Assembly: GCA_002479255.1 (NCBI GenBank)
Contig: DLMJ01000032.1
Location: 124,001-188,000 of the forward strand
Reading direction: 5' to 3'
DNA: 64,000 nt
From: Candidatus Binatus soli
Lineage (GTDB): Bacteria > Desulfobacterota > Binatia > Binatales > Binataceae
A program made the translations under genes and the position numbers. The notes beneath the pieces are model-generated. The model was not told where the DNA came from. It saw nothing but the letters and a program-made list of their open reading frames with translations, and did not search any database. Below, piece by piece: positions 52,912 through 61,315 of the stretch; position 1 is the stretch's first letter, and every line of letters begins with the position of its first letter.

Positions 52912-52991
52912 CACCGCATCCTCCCCACCTCAGTTACATGCGCGTTAAGCCCGCACTCAACTTAGAAGTCTCTAAGCGACTCGTGGGCGAC

Positions 52992-53048
52992 AATATGCGC
53001 GCGACCCGTACAGCCTGTCAAGCCCCGACCCCCTACAGGTAGTGTAGG
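52992..53048 (-). promoter_or_regulatory. candidate nrdJ promoter with upstream dyad
   Basis: On the minus strand TTGACA (53021-53016), an 18-base spacer and CATATT (52997-52992) form a plausible sigma-70 promoter about 80 bp before nrdJ. Just upstream lies a CCTACA-N5-TGTAGG dyad (53032-53048) that could be an operator, but it does not match the NrdR-box consensus well. The remainder of the AT-rich gap up to 53256 probably holds the promoter for the DciA-like gene. Confidence 0.35.
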
Positions 53049-53256
53049 ACAATCTGTTCATAAACAATATATAAGGTTGTTGATAACTTTTGTTAAATGT
53101 TCGCTTATATTCAAAATTTATGACTGGCCCACGACTTCAAATTAGTTATCCTAATAGAAATTATGGTCGAATCCGGCGGCTTGGGTGACACGCCGAGAGG
53201 CGCTGGCCCGGCAGTCGGTATGCGTGCGATGCGAGTGGCGCTATCGTGAAGCGCTC

Positions 53257-53703
53257 ATGCCGACTCGACGCCACAAGGCTCCGGAACAGATCGGGGCCGC
53301 GATGCAGCCGCTGCTCGATCGCATCGACCGCGAAGGTCACTTCGCGATCGTGCGGCTCGCGAAAGCATGGCCGGAGATCGTCGGCGAGGCGATCGCGAGG
53401 CGCACCGAAATCGTCTCGCTGAAATTCCACACCGCAGTCGTGAAAGTGTCGGGTGCGATGTGGATACAAGAACTGAACCTGATGAAGTCGCAAATTCTCG
53501 CGCGCGTGACAGAGAGGTTGGGCGATGACGTCGTACGTGAGCTGCGATTTGTGCAGGGACGGCTCAGCAGGCGCGAGCGGCCGAAACTGCGCACGGTGTC
53601 GCGCGCGACGCGGAAATCGATCGAGCTGCCGGAGTTGAAGGACCCCGAGTTGCGCAAGGCGTTCGAGCGGCTCATCGAGGCGTGGGGCCGCGCGTCGAGG
53701 TGA
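53257..53703 (+). CDS. DciA-like (DUF721) protein
   Basis: A 148-aa protein of the DUF721/DciA family: an N-terminal helical region (AAMQPLLDRIDREGHFAIVRLAKAWPEIVGEAIARRTE), a KH-like fold (LKFHTAVVKVSGAMWIQELNLMKSQIL) and a basic tail (RRERPKLRTVSRATRKS). In many bacteria DciA helps load the replicative helicase. The ATG at 53257 has a weak Shine-Dalgarno; a longer frame begins at 53185. It is divergent from nrdJ. Confidence 0.8.
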   Translation: MPTRRHKAPEQIGAAMQPLLDRIDREGHFAIVRLAKAWPEIVGEAIARRTEIVSLKFHTAVVKVSGAMWIQELNLMKSQILARVTERLGDDVVRELRFVQGRLSRRERPKLRTVSRATRKSIELPELKDPELRKAFERLIEAWGRASR

Positions 53704-53844
53704 GGGTGCCAGAGGAGACGGAAGAACTTAATTCGAGTATTTCCGCAGCGTCCACGTTCCAGCGGCCATGTCGATGGATTGATCAAGGTGTGAACCGGCG
53801 GACGGGTTTGCGCCGGGCGCCACGATCCGCGAATAATCGCGTTC

Positions 53845-55473
53845 ATGGAATATGACGTAGTCGTCCGCAACGGCGTCGTCGTCGATGGCAGCGGCGCGCC
53901 GCGCTACCGGGCCGACGTGGCAATCAAAGATCGCAAAATAGCCGCCCTGATCGATCCGGGCGACGCCGCGAGCGCGTCCGCGGCGCGCGAAATCGATGCG
54001 ACCGGGCTCGCGATCGCGCCGGGATTCATCGATATGCATTCGCACTCCGACTGGGTTCTGCCGATTGCCGATCACGGGAAAATCCTGAAGCCATTTCTGC
54101 TGCAAGGCGTGACCACGTTTGTCGGCGGCAATTGCGGCTTCTCGGTGGCGCCGGTGATGCGCGAGCGGAAGCGGATGCTCGACGAGTCGGGGCAACTATG
54201 CGCCGAGCGGAAGTTCGATTGGGAATGGGACGACGTGGCGGGCTTCGCCGCGTATCTCAAGCGCCGGGGGCTCGCGCTCAACGTCGCGCATCTGGCGGGG
54301 CACGGCAGCATTCGCCTGAGCGTGATGGGCTCGGACGCGGGAGAGCCGTCGGCGGATCAGTTGCGCGCAATGCAGGCGATGGTCGAGGGCGCGATGGCCG
54401 ATGGCGCAGTGGGGCTGTCGTGCGGGCTTGGCTATTTTCCGGGGATGATCGCCAAGCCGGCCGAGCTGGCTGCGCTGGCGCGGGTGGCGGCCGCTGCGGG
54501 CGGCGTGTTGACCTCGCATCTGCGCGCATACTCGGAGCGCTCGTTGTTCTTCGACAGCAAGTTTCCCCACAACATCCTGGCCGTGCGTGAGATGGCCAAT
54601 ATCGCGCGCGAGGCGGGCGTACCGCTGCAGGTTTCGCATCTGATTTTTGTTGGCCAGCGCACCTGGGCGACAGTCGAAGACACTATTGCCGAAGTCGAGC
54701 GTCACAAAAACGCCGGCGTCGATATCGCGTTCGACACTTTCCCTTACACCTGCGGCAACACGACGATTCGCGTTATTTTTCCCGCGTGGGCGCAAACCGG
54801 ACTCGAGCGTTTGCTCGATTCATCGGACGGTTGGGCGAAATTGCGCGCCGGGTTCCGGCCGCTCGCACCATTTATCGCCGACTCGGTTCAGCTCATGTGG
54901 GCTGTCAAGCCCGAACTCAGTCATCTCGAGGGCAAGTTCTTCGGCCAGATCGCCGATGAACTGAAGCTCGATCCGATCGACGCGTACCTGACTATCACCC
55001 GTGAGAGCGGGACGCGCGCGCGCGTGCTGAACCATCTATACAGCGGCGACGACTACGGCGACGAGCATGCGTTGCGGGAAGCGATGAAGCATCCGCTGAA
55101 CCTGTTCGAGATGGACACGATTCTGACTTCGCATGGGCATCAAAATCCCGCCAGCTTCGGCACCTACCCGCGAATCCTCGGGCACTACGTGCGTGAGTTG
55201 AAACTGCTGACGCTCGAAGACGCGGTTCACAAGGCGACCGGGATGGCGGCCCAGCGCATGCGGCTGGGCGCGCGCGGTTTGGTTCGTCCGGGATACGCGG
55301 CGGACCTGGTGATATTCAGCCCCGAAACGATCGGATGCGCCGCGGATTCGAGAACGCCGGCGCTCGCCCCGGTCGGGATCGAGCATGTGATGGTCAATGG
55401 AACCGCAGTGGTCGCGGACGGGAAATGGTGCGGCGACGGCGTGATGGCCGGCGAGTGGATCGCCAGGAAATAG
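53845..55473 (+). CDS. D-aminoacylase-like amidohydrolase
   Basis: A 542-aa metal-dependent hydrolase. Motifs include DMHSHSD (63-69, His65 and His67), the metal Cys in GGNCGFS (Cys97) typical of N-acyl-D-amino-acid deacylases, conserved His in SHLRAYSER and SHLIF, and C-terminal RGLVRPGYAADLVIF. It hydrolyses an amide bond of D-amino-acid derivatives, or a related cyclic amide. It ends 24 bp from the stop of the converging TIR gene. Confidence 0.9.
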   Translation: MEYDVVVRNGVVVDGSGAPRYRADVAIKDRKIAALIDPGDAASASAAREIDATGLAIAPGFIDMHSHSDWVLPIADHGKILKPFLLQGVTTFVGGNCGFSVAPVMRERKRMLDESGQLCAERKFDWEWDDVAGFAAYLKRRGLALNVAHLAGHGSIRLSVMGSDAGEPSADQLRAMQAMVEGAMADGAVGLSCGLGYFPGMIAKPAELAALARVAAAAGGVLTSHLRAYSERSLFFDSKFPHNILAVREMANIAREAGVPLQVSHLIFVGQRTWATVEDTIAEVERHKNAGVDIAFDTFPYTCGNTTIRVIFPAWAQTGLERLLDSSDGWAKLRAGFRPLAPFIADSVQLMWAVKPELSHLEGKFFGQIADELKLDPIDAYLTITRESGTRARVLNHLYSGDDYGDEHALREAMKHPLNLFEMDTILTSHGHQNPASFGTYPRILGHYVRELKLLTLEDAVHKATGMAAQRMRLGARGLVRPGYAADLVIFSPETIGCAADSRTPALAPVGIEHVMVNGTAVVADGKWCGDGVMAGEWIARK

Positions 55474-55497
55474 GCGCACAGTGCGATTGACCCCCAG

Positions 55498-58371
55498 TCA
55501 TCGCGGCTTGCGCAAATACTCTTCTAGTCGCTCGCGAACCTCGCGCTGCTCATAGCTAGGCGTCTTGGGGGCGCGTTTTATGAGCCACTTCAGATTCCGT
55601 TCAAGAATTGTGTTCGCTCGTTTAGTTTTGCCTTGGGCGCGCAGTGTCAAAAACAGGTTCCACGCGGAGACTGTCGTGTCGGGATGCTCACCGCCAAGGA
55701 TGCGTGTTCGAGCGTCGAGCACCTGTTCCAGAAGTTTGCGCGCGTCCTGAAGATCGCCTTGCGTGTGAAGCGTCGCGGCGAGGTTGCCCATCGCGCCGAG
55801 CGTGTCGGGATGCTCGCAGCCGAGGATGCGGGTGCTGGCGTCGAGCACCTGTTCCTGAAGTTTGCGCGCGTTCTCAAGATCGCCTTGGTCGCTGAGCGTC
55901 GAGGCGAGGTTGTTCATAGCGGTGAGTGTATCGGGATGCTCGCCGCCGAGGATGCGCGTGCGGGCGTCGAGCACCTGTTCCTGAAGTTTGCGCGCGCCCC
56001 CAAAGTTGCCTTGGGAATAGAGCGTCGCGCCGAGGTTGCTCATCGCGGCGAGCGTGTTGGCATGCTCGCAGCCGAGGATGCGTTTGCTGGCATCGAGCAC
56101 CTGTTCCTGAAGTTTGCGCGCGCCCTTAAGGTGGCCCTGGGCGCTGAGCGTTGTGGCGAAGTTGTTCATCGCGGTGAGCGTGTCGGGATGATCGCCGCCG
56201 AGGATGCGGGTACGGGCGTCGAGCACCTGTTTCTGAAGTTTGCGCGCGCCCTTAAGGTAGCCTTGCGCGAGGAGCGTCTCGGCGAGGTTGTTCATCGAGC
56301 TCAGCGTGTCGGGGTGCTCACCACCGAGGATACGGGTGCGGGCGTCGAGCACCTCTTTCTGAAGTTTGCGCGCGCCCTCAAGGTCGCCTTGGGCGTGAAA
56401 CGTCACGGCGAGGTTGCCCATCGCAGTGAGCGTGAGAGGCTCTTCAGTGCCCAGACGTTTCGAAGCCAGCTCCAGCGTCTGCTCCTTAATCTTGCGAGCC
56501 TTTTGGGCCGCTCCTTGCTCATCGTGCAGGGTACCCATTCGCAACCCGGCATCGACTGCAAGCTCGGCGTCTTCCTTTTCCCCGCCCCGGATAAGTCTTT
56601 CGAACACCAGCTCCGCATGTGGTAGGGATGCATTCATCAGCGGCCATTTGGCCGGATCCCGGCACGAATCGGAATCCATGACATCGATCAGCGCCTTGGC
56701 TGCGCGGCGAAGCTCGGCTGGACCGTCGGGGCTTTTTGCCCGGATAAAATCCGCGAGCAATTTGTGCATTCGCCCAAAAATCTCAAATGGCTGGTCCGCG
56801 CCATCCAAGGTCTCGGGCCGGGTTACAAACGAGCGACTTACCAGCGCCGTGCGTGCCGCACCCGAACTGGGTTTAGCGCCCATCACTTTGAGCACATCAA
56901 GCGGGATCGGCTGGGGCGCCAGGCACGCCAGGAGCCGCGCGGCCTGCCGGGCATTTTGAGGCAGAAGACTGTAGGATTTGTCGAATGCTTCCGTAATCCC
57001 GCGCAGCGCTCCTGCCGGAACCTGATTGTGTAGTACGCCCATCAGGTGGTCGAGCTCTCCAGTGGTTCCACGATTCTCGTTCGCTAAGCCGAATAGTTCA
57101 CGCGGCGAAATTGCCACCATCCGCATTGCACTCCGAAGCAGCTCGAGCGCGAGCGGCAGCCGGCCGACCCATTCCGCAATCGAGCGCCACTGCTTGTCGT
57201 CAAGCGCCGCCCGTCGATTGCCATACGTAAGCAAATCCACGCCCGCCTCAAGCGGGAGCACATCAAGATTGAGCGGATGAACGTTTGCGCCTTGCGAGCC
57301 GGCTGTGGTGCGGGAGGTCGAGACAACGGTGACCACTCCGGTTCCGGGGCACCATTCTTCGAGGCTTTTTGGCCGGTCGCCAGGGCTGGGATCGGGAATA
57401 TTATCGACCACAAAGAGCACGCCGGCTTCCCCCGGCAACTGCTGCAACGCGGCCGCAAGTTCCTCCCGCGCATTTCTCCCGCTCTCGCGAAACGCCTTAA
57501 GGTCAGGGGTATCCGGCTTGATGGCTCGCAGAATCCCGTGAAGGCGAGACTCGATCTCTTCGCCGCCGACGTTGGCGTCAAGCCAGAAGAGGCCGCCCCG
57601 ATACGAAGTCGGTCCGAAGCGATGAAAATATTCGAGCGCCAAACGGGTTTTGCCGAAGCCGCCGCCGCCTTCGATCGCAACGCTGCGGGGCGCATCGCCG
57701 GCGGCCACGGTCGATAGCTCATGGTGAAGCCGCCAGAGATCGTCCGCCCTTCCTTTGAAGCCTTCGTCGAGCGAACGCGGCATTTGGGTGGGGAAAAGGG
57801 TGATGCCGCGAAGACTCGCGGGTGAGGGCAACGCCGCCTGTTCACGAAACCGTTTCCCGACCGTTTCAGCTTCAGACTTACCGAGAATGCGGCTCAAATC
57901 TCTCTTGAAGCTGAGCGTGGCGCGTTTGAGCCTTTTCCGGACCGCTTTTGCGAGGCCTTTGGTATTAGAAGCTTGCGGCCATTTCGTATGCCTGAGCGAA
58001 GGGGGCAGCCGATCCGCCAACTGGCGTGATACGTCGGCTTCCGGCAGAGCTATCACGAGGTGCATAAGCGCCTGGTCTTTCTCCGCCTCAGGGGCGTTGC
58101 GGCGAACAAGCGCATGGAAGGGAGCCAGCGCGGTTTCAAATTCGCGCAGGCAGTACCATCGCGTGAAGTACGTTTCGTCGGCGAAGACTACGACGACTTT
58201 CGCGGCGAGCAACGCGTCGGAAATTTCGGCGGGGAACTTCTGCAGCGTTTCGATGTCGGAGGTATCAAGGAACGCAAGCCCGGTGTCGCCGCCCAGCTCC
58301 CGGTGCAGGGCTTCGGCGAGTGCCGCGCTCGTCTTGCGCGCGTATGAGATGAAAACAGGATGATCGGCCAT
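55498..58371 (-). CDS. TIR - NB-ARC - TPR protein (STAND-type, candidate immune receptor)
   Basis: A 957-aa multidomain protein. TIR domain (about 1-135) with VFISYAR and YCLREFE, where Glu77 lines up with the NAD-cleaving Glu of active TIRs. STAND NTPase (about 200-470) with Walker A GGGGFGKT (235-242), Walker B VLFVVDN (318-324), VVSTSRT and GRLPLAL (the GLPL motif of NB-ARC). A winged-helix-like link, then six or more 42-residue TPR units of the kinesin-light-chain type (about 640-920). This layout matches NLR-like phage-sensing proteins. No partner genes. ATG at 58371 follows GGGGG. Confidence 0.92.
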   Translation of the reverse strand: MADHPVFISYARKTSAALAEALHRELGGDTGLAFLDTSDIETLQKFPAEISDALLAAKVVVVFADETYFTRWYCLREFETALAPFHALVRRNAPEAEKDQALMHLVIALPEADVSRQLADRLPPSLRHTKWPQASNTKGLAKAVRKRLKRATLSFKRDLSRILGKSEAETVGKRFREQAALPSPASLRGITLFPTQMPRSLDEGFKGRADDLWRLHHELSTVAAGDAPRSVAIEGGGGFGKTRLALEYFHRFGPTSYRGGLFWLDANVGGEEIESRLHGILRAIKPDTPDLKAFRESGRNAREELAAALQQLPGEAGVLFVVDNIPDPSPGDRPKSLEEWCPGTGVVTVVSTSRTTAGSQGANVHPLNLDVLPLEAGVDLLTYGNRRAALDDKQWRSIAEWVGRLPLALELLRSAMRMVAISPRELFGLANENRGTTGELDHLMGVLHNQVPAGALRGITEAFDKSYSLLPQNARQAARLLACLAPQPIPLDVLKVMGAKPSSGAARTALVSRSFVTRPETLDGADQPFEIFGRMHKLLADFIRAKSPDGPAELRRAAKALIDVMDSDSCRDPAKWPLMNASLPHAELVFERLIRGGEKEDAELAVDAGLRMGTLHDEQGAAQKARKIKEQTLELASKRLGTEEPLTLTAMGNLAVTFHAQGDLEGARKLQKEVLDARTRILGGEHPDTLSSMNNLAETLLAQGYLKGARKLQKQVLDARTRILGGDHPDTLTAMNNFATTLSAQGHLKGARKLQEQVLDASKRILGCEHANTLAAMSNLGATLYSQGNFGGARKLQEQVLDARTRILGGEHPDTLTAMNNLASTLSDQGDLENARKLQEQVLDASTRILGCEHPDTLGAMGNLAATLHTQGDLQDARKLLEQVLDARTRILGGEHPDTTVSAWNLFLTLRAQGKTKRANTILERNLKWLIKRAPKTPSYEQREVRERLEEYLRKPR
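55600..56470. repeat. 126-bp tandem repeats within the TPR region
   Basis: The block CGAGCACCTSTTYCT recurs with a strict 126-bp step (anchors at 55717, 55843, 55969, 56095, 56221 and 56347), one step per 42-residue TPR. Units are far more alike at DNA level than expected for old repeats, so they probably expanded or were homogenised recently. It can vary in copy number between strains. Confidence 0.85.
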
Positions 58372-58500
58372 CGAAGCCCCCGTGCTCTTCTACCACAGCC
58401 CCCTGCACCTTAGTAAGGAAGAAGATAATCCAACAGGAGACCTTGGATAACTGGATGTTGATGCTGGAGGCGGCAGCTTGGCCGGCTGCCACGGCGGGAA

Positions 58501-58535
58501 CTAAAACGGCCGCGCGGAGATTTTTCGCACGGCCG
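58501..58535 (-). terminator. rho-independent terminator of the HEAT gene
   Basis: On the minus strand a stem CGGCCGTGCG / CGCGCGGCCG (9 of 10 pairs plus a G-T wobble) with an 8-base A-rich loop, followed by TTTTAG, 29 bp after the HEAT gene stop. It has both stem and T-run, the clearest factor-independent terminator seen. Confidence 0.7.
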
Positions 58536-58563
58536 CCTAAAGTCAGGGAGATACGATGCGCGG

Positions 58564-59352
58564 TCAGCGCTCCATGTCCTCCATCTTCTTGTCCATCTCG
58601 CGCAGCTTGGCAAGTTTCTGATCGGTCGGCTCGTTCTCTTTGCTCGAATCCGCAGCCACCTTCTTGGCGCGCTCGGTCGGCATCTGGCCGCTGACCTTTT
58701 GCAGCGCTTCCTGCGCAAGCCGCCGCACCATCTGGCTTTGATCCTCGGCAACCACCGTGTTCAGCAGCCCTACCGCCTTGTCGCTTCCGATTTCGCCAAG
58801 CGCGAAGACGGCAGTGCCGCGGCCGCGCTCGTCCTGATCTTCGCCGAGATACTGCATGACGGGCATCGCGCCTTGCGCATCGCCAATCCTGCCAAGCGCC
58901 GCCACCAGATGCAGCTTGACGATGGGCTCGGTGGAACGCAGAAAGAGCATCGAGGACATCGGCGTCACGGACTCATTGGCTTCACGCGCGCCGAGGATGT
59001 CGACGGCCTTTATCTTGACGCGCGCGTCCGGGTCGGACATCGAGTTCATCAGGATCTGGTTGACTTCCGGATCCTGCAGGTAGCGGAGTTTCACCAGTTC
59101 GGAGACGCGCACTGCCGGGTCGGCGTCCTTGAGGCCGAGCTTTACGTCTTTGATGACTTTGAACGGCGTTTCCGTGGCCGCGCGATTCGCCATATCGTCA
59201 ATGCCGGGTTTCACTTGCCCCTGATGCGACATTGGATTGGAACTGAGAGCGCTGCCCAGTCCCTGGCCGCCATACTGCGCAAAGGCGAGGTGTGGTACGG
59301 CAAGCGCGACGCCCAGCGCGAAGACAGCAAATAAATTTCGCGTGATAGTCAT
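58564..59352 (-). CDS. exported HEAT-repeat protein
   Basis: A 262-aa protein with a signal peptide (MTITRNLFAVFALGVALAVP, cut near AFA-Q) and about five HEAT/PBS-lyase-type repeats (for example DADPAVRVSELVKLRYLQD, DPDARVKIKAVDILGA, VKLHLVAALGRIGD, RGTAVFALGEIGS). The Lys/Glu-rich tail is coiled-coil. Probably a periplasmic protein-protein scaffold. The ATG at 59352 has GGAGG 8 bp upstream. It is divergent from the DUF3108 gene with only 39 bp between starts. Confidence 0.88.
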   Translation of the reverse strand: MTITRNLFAVFALGVALAVPHLAFAQYGGQGLGSALSSNPMSHQGQVKPGIDDMANRAATETPFKVIKDVKLGLKDADPAVRVSELVKLRYLQDPEVNQILMNSMSDPDARVKIKAVDILGAREANESVTPMSSMLFLRSTEPIVKLHLVAALGRIGDAQGAMPVMQYLGEDQDERGRGTAVFALGEIGSDKAVGLLNTVVAEDQSQMVRRLAQEALQKVSGQMPTERAKKVAADSSKENEPTDQKLAKLREMDKKMEDMER

Positions 59353-59391
59353 TTCCCGCACCTCCGCAATCGGCCAGAATTATTGGTGATC

Positions 59392-60384
59392 ATGACTGAT
59401 ATTGCAAGGAAGCACGCCGCCGGGCCGCGGCGCGTAAATGTTCGTGGCGGCGCGCCGGCGAGCATTGTAATCGCCGCGTTCATGCTCATTATGGCCGCCA
59501 CCGGCGCGGGCGCTGTCGCGGCGCCGATACCGGCATCGGGCCCATCGTATTCGGATCCGCCGGCACAGGATCAGCCGGCGGCCCCACACAAGCATCGCCA
59601 TCTTCCCACACCGGCGCCGACCCCGATGGCGCTGCCGCCCGAGGTCAAGGCGAAGGTGCCGGCGTACAAACCGGGGCCGATACCCTTTCACGACGGCGAG
59701 CAGTTGATCTATCAAGCGTCGTGGGTTGGGATTCCGGCGGCGCACGCGCGCCTCGAATTCCACAAACAGCCAAAAGGTCCTTCGCGATGGGTCGGGGAAA
59801 TCTGGATCGAGACCAACCCGTTTGCGGATCTGTTCTACAAAATGCGCGACTACATGCGGGAGAGCATGGCCGATGACACGCTCCACACCAGCGGTGTTTA
59901 TTTGGTCCAACACGAAAAATCGCGGCTCAATTACTACGACGTGACCATCGATCGGCCCGCGCAGATGGTCACGATGACGAAGAAGAATCACAAAGGAACG
60001 CAGAGCAAGGAATTCATCGCGTCGGATCCGTGGGGACCGATATCGGGCGCGATGATGGCGCTGACGCAGAACTTCGAGCCGGGCAAGACCTATGCGTTCG
60101 ACGTGTTCAGCGGCAGCCAGCGCTATGTTTTCGCATTCGAGGTCGAGAAGCGGGAGAAGATTCACCTCTCGATCGGCGACTTCGACGCGTGGCGCATCGT
60201 GCCCGACGTCTGGTACGTCAGCGACGGCGCGCTGCGCAGCGAGGCGCACGGGACGGTGTTGTGGATATCGGCGGATGAGCGCCATCTGCCGTTGCGGATC
60301 GAGGCGCAGGCGTTCATCGGGTACGTGCGCGCGGACTTGATCAAGATCGATGGCAAGGATGGACTGGAGAGTGCGCAAAAGTGA
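59392..60384 (+). CDS. DUF3108 domain protein, exported
   Basis: A 330-aa protein with an N-terminal signal helix (ASIVIAAFMLIMAATGAGAV), a Pro/His-rich linker and the DUF3108 fold (FHDGEQLIYQASWVGIPAAHARLEF to the end). Family members are periplasmic and often sit near cell-envelope genes; function is not known. ATG at 59392 (in-frame TTG and GTG lie just before). No clear Shine-Dalgarno. Promoter must overlap that of the HEAT gene. Confidence 0.88.
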   Translation: MTDIARKHAAGPRRVNVRGGAPASIVIAAFMLIMAATGAGAVAAPIPASGPSYSDPPAQDQPAAPHKHRHLPTPAPTPMALPPEVKAKVPAYKPGPIPFHDGEQLIYQASWVGIPAAHARLEFHKQPKGPSRWVGEIWIETNPFADLFYKMRDYMRESMADDTLHTSGVYLVQHEKSRLNYYDVTIDRPAQMVTMTKKNHKGTQSKEFIASDPWGPISGAMMALTQNFEPGKTYAFDVFSGSQRYVFAFEVEKREKIHLSIGDFDAWRIVPDVWYVSDGALRSEAHGTVLWISADERHLPLRIEAQAFIGYVRADLIKIDGKDGLESAQK

Positions 60385-60434
60385 TGGTCCCGCCGCGGTT
60401 GACTGAGCTACTATGAGCGGGGGGAAATCGGACG

Positions 60435-60503
60435 ATGCCCAAGAAGCTCGAATTTTTCTACGACTGCTCGACCTTGGAAGAAGGATCAGGCAGCTCAACT
60501 TAA
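60435..60503 (+). pseudogene. N-terminal fragment of a DsbA-like (HCCA isomerase type) protein
   Basis: A 22-codon frame reading MPKKLEFFYDCSTLEEGSGS and then a stop. The first 12 residues match the usual start of DSBA-family 2-hydroxychromene-2-carboxylate isomerases (K-x-x-E-F-F-Y-D-C-x-S). The remainder of the gene is missing. May be a deletion remnant. Confidence 0.35.
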
Positions 60504-60519
60504 TTTCAATCAGGATCGA

Positions 60520-61161
60520 ATGACGCATTGGGTGGAAGGTCAGGCACGAGCGCATCTCCACGACGACTTCGTGGATCGCGAAGCCCGGGGAGTGCGCGCG
60601 TTCGTCGCAGTCCGGATGAACGAGCAGGTCGAGGAGTCGGTGGCGGAGACGATCGGCGATCTGAAGCATCCACGCGACGGCGTCCGATGGGTGCCGCGGG
60701 CAAATCTGCATATCACGCTCAAGTTTCTCGGACCGGCAGTGGATTCGCATCGATTGGAGCGGCTCACCGCCGGGCTTCATCAGCTCGCGACAAAGACGGC
60801 GCCATTCGAGGTCGCCGCGGCGGGAGTCGGCGCGTTCCCCGACCTCGAGCGTCCGCGCACGATTTGGGTGGGATTGCATAGCGTGGAACCGGGGGCGCTT
60901 GCCGCGCTTGCCGCACGGCTGGAGACGGTCGCGGCTGACTATGGATTCGAGCGCGAAAAGCGGCGCTGGAGCGGGCATCTGACGATCGGGCGGGTTGGCG
61001 ATCAGCCGGTTGCGGGCAAAACCCGGCAGGCATTATACGCGGCGCGGGACCGCGAGTTCGGCGTCTCGAGGATCGAATCGATCACGCTCTACCGCAGCCA
61101 TCTGGGGCCCGACGGATCCAGCTACGAAGCGCTGGCGACATTTCTGTTCCAGGCGCGTTAG
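60520..61161 (+). CDS. thpR: RNA 2',3'-cyclic phosphodiesterase (2'-5' RNA ligase family)
   Basis: A 213-aa 2H phosphoesterase with both HxTx motifs, HITLKF (His64) and HLTIGR (His151). It opens 2',3'-cyclic phosphates on RNA. Residues 1-25 are an extension beyond the usual start (R-A-F-V-A-V); a GTG at 60592 is an alternative. It lies 154 bp before recA on the same strand. Confidence 0.9.
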   Translation: MTHWVEGQARAHLHDDFVDREARGVRAFVAVRMNEQVEESVAETIGDLKHPRDGVRWVPRANLHITLKFLGPAVDSHRLERLTAGLHQLATKTAPFEVAAAGVGAFPDLERPRTIWVGLHSVEPGALAALAARLETVAADYGFEREKRRWSGHLTIGRVGDQPVAGKTRQALYAARDREFGVSRIESITLYRSHLGPDGSSYEALATFLFQAR

Positions 61162-61190
61162 CAGGCCGCGGTGCCGCTTTTCGTTCTTTT

Positions 61191-61208
61191 GGTAACACCG
61201 GGGTTGCC
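61191..61208. promoter_or_regulatory. candidate operator upstream of recA
   Basis: An imperfect dyad GGTAAC-N6-GTTGCC (5 of 6 pairs) about 108 bp before recA. It could be a LexA-type site of an unusual class, but does not match the well-known SOS boxes. No lexA gene is in the window. Confidence 0.25.
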
Positions 61209-61315
61209 TTCTTAACACCCCTGTGGACACGAGGGCCGGCGCGGATAGAGCTATCGACGCCAGTTTGTGACAAGATTCGCACCGCGATAAAAGAAATCCC
61301 GCATGGGCATAATCG

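Noticed and set aside
52915..53256. B12 riboswitch or replication origin before nrdJ / dciA
   Set aside because: The gap is AT-rich and has a dyad, but no B12-box or repeated DnaA boxes were seen; a DciA-like gene alone does not mark an origin.
59380..60978. 532-aa minus-strand frame
   Set aside because: Covers the opposite strand of both DUF3108 and thpR genes, crosses the gap between them, and has His/Arg/Asp-rich shadow composition.
61162..61315. Classical SOS box before recA
   Set aside because: No CTGT-N8-ACAG, GAAC-N4-GTTC or GTTC-N7-GTTC pattern found; only a weak dyad, reported as low-confidence.
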